A stretch of DNA of 10,675 bases, taken from positions 17,025 through 27,699 of the forward strand of contig MU631507.1 of NCBI GenBank assembly GCA_026770615.1, read 5' to 3'. The stretch is from Pavlovales sp. CCMP2436 (taxonomy: Eukaryota; Haptophyta; Pavlovophyceae; Pavlovales). How positions within the stretch are numbered: position 1 is the stretch's first letter; every line of letters begins with the position of its first letter. Both the position numbers and the translations under genes were made by a program. The notes below the pieces were generated by a model. That model saw nothing but the letters and a program-made list of their open reading frames with translations. It was not told the origin of the DNA and did no database searches. Positions 7,468 to 10,675 of this stretch are shown here, piece after piece.

Positions 7468-7707
7468 CCGCGGCGGGCGCGAGCGACCAGCGCCGCGACG
7501 TCAAGATCCTGCTCGACGACCTCTAGGAGATGCTGGAGCCAGGGCTCTCCGCGTCCCTGCTCGCGTCGATCGCACCCGCCCCCTCGCTCGAACAGCGTCG
7601 CGAACGACGATGGGCCTCTGGAGGAGCTGCAAAAGCTCGGCAGCGACTTATAAAGTAGCCCGTTGCGGGCGGAGCGGCGTTGAGGCCGCCGAGGGCTCCG
7701 TCGCGCG
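7468..7707. other. Divergent promoter region with a coding-like remnant
   Basis: 240 nt between the start codons of the histone-fold gene (-) and the two-TM gene (+). The plus strand carries a protein-like frame (SDQRRDVKILLDDL, a TAG at 7524, then EMLEPGLSASLLASIAPAPS). A second frame then ends PLEELQKLGSDL with a stop at 7651-7653. This may be a decayed gene fragment or coincidence in GC-rich DNA; the minus strand is also open here. Confidence 0.35.
7649..7654 (+). promoter_or_regulatory. TATA box upstream of the two-TM gene
   Basis: TATAAA, 59 nt before the ATG at 7708, in GC-rich surroundings. It is the clearest TATA match in the window and has the same spacing as the candidates at 117 and 3098. 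Confidence 0.5.
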
Positions 7708-8061
7708 ATGGACGAGGAGCGCGTCACGCTGCGAGGGGAGGAGGAGGTCGACGGTGACGACGACGACGATCCAATTCAGCTGGCGCGCCCGCGCACGACC
7801 CCGCGGCTGATGGAGTTCAACAAGCGCGTGTCGCGAATCCCCAAGCTGAGCCTTAAGAACACGGCCCTCGTGCTGCTCCTGCTGCTCGGGCTGGGCGCGG
7901 CCGGATTCGGCGCGTATTTGAAAAGTGCACCTGTCGTGCTGGGCGCGCTCGCGTTCTCGCTGGGGTGGTGCTGCTGCCCCTGGTGTGCGCTCGAGCGCGA
8001 GCTCAAGTCGGGCGAAGCCGCGTCGTTATTGAGCGGCGGGGACGAGCGCTTTGAGATCTGA
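7708..8061 (+). CDS. Small two-transmembrane protein, function unknown
   Basis: 117 residues. The N-terminal third is acidic with an Asp run (D17-D21), then basic (about 27-50). Two hydrophobic segments follow at about 52-71 and 73-93. The second ends in a striking Cys cluster, LGWCCCPWC (C88-C90, C93), at the membrane border, where palmitoylation or metal binding is conceivable. The tail is charged. The size and two-helix layout are loosely like TMEM230/TMEM134-type (DUF872) proteins, but I see no diagnostic match and do not assign it. Third-position GC is high, as in neighbouring genes, and a TATA box sits 59 nt before the ATG, so I believe the gene is real. Intronless as read. Confidence 0.7.
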   Translation: MDEERVTLRGEEEVDGDDDDDPIQLARPRTTPRLMEFNKRVSRIPKLSLKNTALVLLLLLGLGAAGFGAYLKSAPVVLGALAFSLGWCCCPWCALERELKSGEAASLLSGGDERFEI

Positions 8062-8458
8062 GCGAGGAGTGCGAGCAGTGCGAGGGCCATGCTCATCCAT
8101 GCGAGGAGACTGGCCATGCGAGCCCCTTCGGTGAGGCCCTGCAGCGCGCCGACCTGGAGCAGCACCTTGTGACAGTTGCAGCTGGAGGTGTGCACCTGGT
8201 GAGCGTGTCCCACCGGCGCCAACCCGCGAGTCGCCGAGCTCCTCCGCGAGAGGCTAATCTCAGCAGTGGACGCCCCTGACCTCGCCTGTGCCCCCCGGGG
8301 GGACACCCCTCGACGAGCACACCTCGCGAGAACATTTGCCACCCGCTTCGCAGGGTGCAGCTGATGATCATCCCCCGCATATGATGCCCGAATTCGGCCC
8401 CATGCGAATTTTTTTGTTTCGTAATTGATTCCTACGGAGCTCGCTTCTCTTTCTCGGC
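8062..8458. other. Unassigned GC-rich region with coding-like character on both strands
   Basis: On the plus strand 8064-8198 reads as a protein-like frame (EECEQCEGHAHPCEETGHA, then FGEALQRADLEQHL) ending at a donor-like GTGAGC (8199). On the minus strand the same DNA reads CNCHKVLLQVGALQGLTEG followed by a hydrophobic ARMASLLAWMSMALALLALLA. Neither has a convincing start and stop, so at most one could be an exon. The remainder, 8240-8458, shows nothing I can name. Confidence 0.3.
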
Positions 8459-8749
8459 TCACCGCTTTGTAAACATTGAGGATATGCAATTATTGAACAA
8501 GCCCGAGTAGCCGGCTAGATCGATGCGTGATCCTGCTGGCCAGCGGTATCTCCAGCGCCCATCATCATCCCGGAATTTGCATTGAAATTTTTGGGGTTGA
8601 GAATTCCAGTATTGGATCGGTATAATTCCCTGCGTTTTGAGCAGCGTTGACGCAATTTGGCTGACCAACTCCGGGATTTGGCAGTCGCAACCTAATAAAA
8701 ATATTTTCACAATTGTGATAGCCTTGTAATTAAATATCGCAGAATGCAT
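8459..8749 (-). CDS. Hypothetical protein, lower-GC ORF
   Basis: 96 residues from the ATG at 8749; an in-frame TTG and then a stop lie just upstream. The composition looks like a folded protein: VKIFLLGCDCQIPELVSQIA, then GIIPIQYWNSQPQKFQCKF, RDDDGRWRYRWP, and IDLAGYSGLF near the end. I do not recognise a family. Codon use differs from neighbouring genes: many A/T-ending codons (AAA, ATT, CAA, TTT), while the other genes almost always end in G or C. Two TTTAAA motifs lie about 27 and 40 nt upstream on this strand. This could be a recently acquired gene, an exon of a larger gene, or a chance open frame in moderately AT-rich DNA; 96 codons without a stop make chance less likely but not negligible. 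Confidence 0.4.
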   Translation of the reverse strand: MHSAIFNYKAITIVKIFLLGCDCQIPELVSQIASTLLKTQGIIPIQYWNSQPQKFQCKFRDDDGRWRYRWPAGSRIDLAGYSGLFNNCISSMFTKR

Positions 8750-8877
8750 ACACAGCAATTACTAACAGGATTTAAATCTCAAGTTTAAATCGGTGTGGGT
8801 CTGGTTCACACGCTGGTGGACGGATAAAAAATTAAAAAAAAGTGCTGTCGCAGTGTACCAAATGGCGAGTGATGCCT

Positions 8878-8947
8878 GGGTAGGAGGATGGGTAAGCAGG
8901 TGGTGTGTGGCGGGTAGGTGTGCAGTGGGCAGGTGTGTGGTGGTGCG
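8878..8947. repeat. GGT/GTG-rich low-complexity tract
   Basis: G- and T-rich tract with recurring GGTAGG, GGTGTGTGG and GGCAGGTGTG words, without a fixed period. A CA-rich counterpart lies at about 9616-9678. Confidence 0.6.
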
Positions 8948-9042
8948 GCATCCCGTCCGACGCAAGCTGCCACTGTGACCGCGAGCGCGCGCTTTGGGTG
9001 ATGTCGGGACTTATGTCATCCGATAATAGACCTAGTTGTATA

Positions 9043-9057
9043 ACTAGAGTGATGTAT
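9043..9057 (+). repeat. 15-bp direct repeat, left copy
   Basis: ACTAGAGTGATGTAT, identical to 9462-9476. The two copies bracket 404 bp that contain the orphan ORF at 9085. Confidence 0.8.
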
Positions 9058-9084
9058 CAGTGAGTGAACAACACCCGTTGAACC

Positions 9085-9444
9085 ATGCTGAGCCGGGGAG
9101 GCCGCAAGATGTACGCGCTGATGGGCGTGAGTCCGATGGAGGCGGCCGCGCGCACCAAGAAGCAACTCATCGACACGATCGGTACGATCGCGGCACGCGG
9201 CCATGCGCAGCTGCTGCTCGCGCGCTTGAGCGCGCTGGCCCCGATCGCTGCCCAGCGGGGGAACACGACAAACAGCAACCAGCAGATTATCTCCCTAAAC
9301 GCCCTTGCCCGGGCACACTACCGGAATCTATCGGCACGCGCGGTGGCGCCCAAGCCAGCGCAGCCGACTAAGGCACGCAGCAGGCAATGGGCGACGCAGC
9401 GCTCAGACCAGCAAAACATTCAGAACAGTCAGACGCCAGCTTGA
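9085..9444 (+). CDS. Orphan ORF of unknown function, ending inside a dispersed repeat
   Basis: 119 residues. The first ~65 codons have the strong third-position GC bias of real genes here and predict an amphipathic, Ala-rich helical protein (MEAAARTKKQLIDTIGTIAA, then GHAQLLLARLSALAP). The remainder is polar, Gln/Asn/Arg-rich and looks less constrained. The last codons and the TGA stop lie within dispersed-repeat part Y (9413-9463), so the 3' end may derive from repeat DNA or the annotated tail may be wrong. A TATA-like GTATAACTA lies about 47 nt before the ATG. There is no signal peptide, membrane segment or domain I recognise. Alternatives are a genuine lineage-specific small gene, the first exon of a spliced gene, or an ORF carried by a mobile sequence. 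Confidence 0.45.
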   Translation: MLSRGGRKMYALMGVSPMEAAARTKKQLIDTIGTIAARGHAQLLLARLSALAPIAAQRGNTTNSNQQIISLNALARAHYRNLSARAVAPKPAQPTKARSRQWATQRSDQQNIQNSQTPA

Positions 9445-9463
9445 ATCCCTTTCATAAATATAC
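9413..9463 (+). repeat. Dispersed repeat part Y, second copy
   Basis: Matches 4716-4766, with 26 identical bases in a row at 9425-9450. Here part Y precedes part X, the reverse of the order in the SPPL intron. Confidence 0.85.
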
Positions 9464-9476
9464 TAGAGTGATGTAT
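9462..9476 (+). repeat. 15-bp direct repeat, right copy
   Basis: Identical to 9043-9057. It begins at the right edge of part Y and lies just before the TA microsatellite. Confidence 0.8.
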
Positions 9477-9480
9477 AAAG

Positions 9481-9500
9481 TATATATATATATATATATA
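9481..9500. repeat. (TA)10 microsatellite
   Basis: Ten uninterrupted TA units between dispersed-repeat parts Y and X. Confidence 0.95.
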
Positions 9501-9569
9501 GCGGCTCAGCAGTTTTCAAGAGATCTGGGTCTGAGAGCTTCATGTCAAACACGCATCAGAGAAGGCGTT
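9501..9569 (+). repeat. Dispersed repeat part X, second copy
   Basis: Begins GCGGCTCAGCAG and ends AGAGAAGGCGTT. Aligns with 4484-4558 in the SPPL intron. Confidence 0.75.
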
Positions 9570-9590
9570 GGGCAGGGGTCTTAGCCGAGA

Positions 9591-9757
9591 CTACAACCCC
9601 CCGCCCTTCGCCATTCCCACACACGCATACACACCCGCATCCAACCACCAACTCACACACCCACCCACAATCACACTGAAGTACGGTAAGCTGCTCCCAG
9701 CCCCCCGTGAGCTGCCACCAGCCCCCCGCAGCGGTGGGCTCCCAGCCCCCTGCAGCT
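9591..9757. repeat. CA-rich tract followed by a C-rich imperfect tandem repeat
   Basis: 9616-9678 is built of CACACAC, CCACC and CACCCA words. From about 9690 to 9754, three imperfect copies of a 21-23 bp unit share CCAGCCCCC. No coding signal is convincing; short frames through it are Pro/Thr/His-rich as expected from the repeats. Confidence 0.65.
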
Positions 9758-9895
9758 TCAGCGCTCCAAGTTTCGAACCTGATCCCTGATGCGCACGCCC
9801 GGCCCACTCCTCGCCATCGTAAGGCGACTGAAAGCGACCATGGAAACACCTCGAGTTTTGGTCTTTTTCACCATCGGCTGCAGTAGCCGCAGGTG

Positions 9896-10227
9896 ATGCC
9901 CAACGGGGAAGACCCCCGTTGCTCGAGACTTTCCGGCGTACACACCAGGGCGGGGAAGGAGTGTAATTCTAAAAGTTGTCCGAGCATGTTGCTTGTTAGT
10001 CGTCAGCGATGGCGCGGAGGAGGCGGCGCGCGCGCCAAAGGCGCCCGCAACGTGTCCAGCCGCAACCGTTGTGTGTAAGTGTTGGGTTTGCCGATCTGGT
10101 CCTTCTCTCGACTAATCCTTGCAGCGCTAGTTGGATCCCGAGCCTCGGGAAGCAGGTCGAAGTAGGTCTAACATCTTTCACTTACATGAAGGTAACTGAA
10201 GGCACGAGCCCCGAAATCCCGACGTAA
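9896..10227 (+). CDS. Possible small two-exon gene (weak)
   Basis: A well-formed short intron is visible: GTAAGT at 10075, a branch-point-like CGACTAATCC, and CTTGCAG ending at 10124 (50 nt). Joining 9896..10074 to 10125..10227 gives 93 residues without a stop, ending KVTEGTSPEIPT. Exon 1 is basic and Gly/Arg-rich in its second half (RWRGGGGARAKGARN). I recognise no family. Unspliced, a frame from ATG 10009 also stays open to the same stop, giving an Arg-rich 72-residue product, so the intron is not required. Third-position GC bias is only moderate. The region may instead be noncoding. Confidence 0.22.
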
Positions 10228-10415
10228 CAGTCTGAATCCGGCTCTGCGCCCGGACTGGTTATAAACCACTGATAGTCCAGTCAGTGTCTGCGGCCAGACC
10301 AGCACCACGCTGGATCCGTAGTCTGACACCCCCCCACGCCATCAGCGCGCGTCGAGCTGAGGCCGTGCATGATGGCGCTCACAGGCGACGGAAGACGGCG
10401 AGGGTCGTGGCCATG
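10228..10415. other. Unassigned region
   Basis: No gene seen. A short imperfect stem (GACTGG 10253-10258 against CCAGTC 10277-10282) surrounds a TATAAA at 10260-10265, but no start codon lies at the spacing seen for the other TATA-like boxes. Confidence 0.4.
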
Positions 10416-10650
10416 TCTCCGGTAAGCGACGAGCTTGTCCAGGACCTTCCTGCGCGCGGCTCGCACGCAGGTAGGGGCGCGCGTTCCCCGCACGCCTCGG
10501 GTCTCCGGGAAGTGGCGAGCTTACCCGGGACCTTGATGCGCGCGGGACCAGGCGGCGGCACAACACATCCGGAAAGCGGCGAGCTTGCCCGGGACCTCGC
10601 TGCACGCGGCTCGCGCACAGGAGGGGGCGCGCGTTGCAGCGCGCCTCGGG
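10416..10650. repeat. Three-copy imperfect tandem repeat at the right edge
   Basis: Copies start at about 10416, 10502 and 10568, each with TCCGG-AAG--GCGAGCTT, then CC-GGACCT and a GCGCGCGG-like block. Copies 1 and 3 run about 84 bp and both end CGCCTCGGG; copy 2 is shorter (about 65 bp) and diverges after its first half. The array may continue beyond the window. Confidence 0.75.
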
Positions 10651-10675
10651 CAGCGTACCGCATACCCAGCCAGGT

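Noticed and set aside
6989..7810. 273-codon plus-strand open frame
   Set aside because: It runs antisense across the histone-fold gene and out of frame into the two-TM gene; GC-rich shadow without domains.
8878..9678. GT-rich tract (8878-8947) and CA-rich tract (9616-9678) as terminal inverted repeats around the orphan ORF
   Set aside because: They are complementary only as low-complexity DNA; I could not align a specific inverted repeat.
9745..9800. Minus-strand GGTTCGAAA, resembling a tRNA T-loop/B box
   Set aside because: The flanking bases do not form a T stem, and no acceptor stem, D arm or anticodon arm could be drawn.

Overview
The window reads as nuclear DNA of a GC-rich eukaryotic microbe, most plausibly a unicellular alga. 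The haptophyte/stramenopile range is my guess and nothing here fixes the lineage. The reasons are GT-AG introns with matching phases, genes of eukaryote-only families (eukaryotic-type glutathione synthetase, a PA-domain signal peptide peptidase-like protease, an NF-YC/POLE4-type histone-fold protein), very high GC at third codon positions, and AT-rich, repeat-bearing noncoding DNA. No prokaryotic operon structure is visible.

Layout, left to right. (1) 1-1825: TG-rich simple repeat, TATA-like box, then an intronless glutathione synthetase gene (+) with an N-terminal targeting-like extension. (2) 1826-2204: convergent 3' ends. (3) 2205-2744 (-): a small HAD-fold protein of the HAD_SAK_2-like type. 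Upstream on the same strand is an out-of-frame coding-like segment that may be part of the same gene. (4) 3157-6464 (+): a four-exon SPPL intramembrane aspartyl protease whose splice phases agree at all three introns. Intron 2 (926 nt) is AT-rich and holds a dispersed repeat, a large palindrome and a diverged tandem duplication. (5) 6465-7110: spacer with no gene recognised. (6) 7111-7467 (-): histone-fold protein. (7) 7708-8061 (+): small two-TM protein of unknown function, divergent from gene 6. (8) 8062-9080: coding-like fragments, including a lower-GC ORF on the minus strand (8459-8749). (9) 9085-9444 (+): orphan ORF whose 3' end lies inside the same dispersed repeat found in SPPL intron 2, and which is bracketed by a 15-bp direct repeat. 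(10) 9470-10675: TA, CA and C-rich low-complexity DNA, a weak two-exon candidate gene, and a three-copy imperfect tandem repeat at the right edge.

The genes are unrelated housekeeping or regulatory functions (glutathione synthesis, membrane proteolysis, histone-fold transcription or replication factor) and do not form a pathway. I see no clear new system. The best leads are the two-part dispersed repeat with swapped part order, the orphan ORF built into it, the lower-GC ORF, and TATA-like boxes about 57-59 nt upstream of three predicted start codons.
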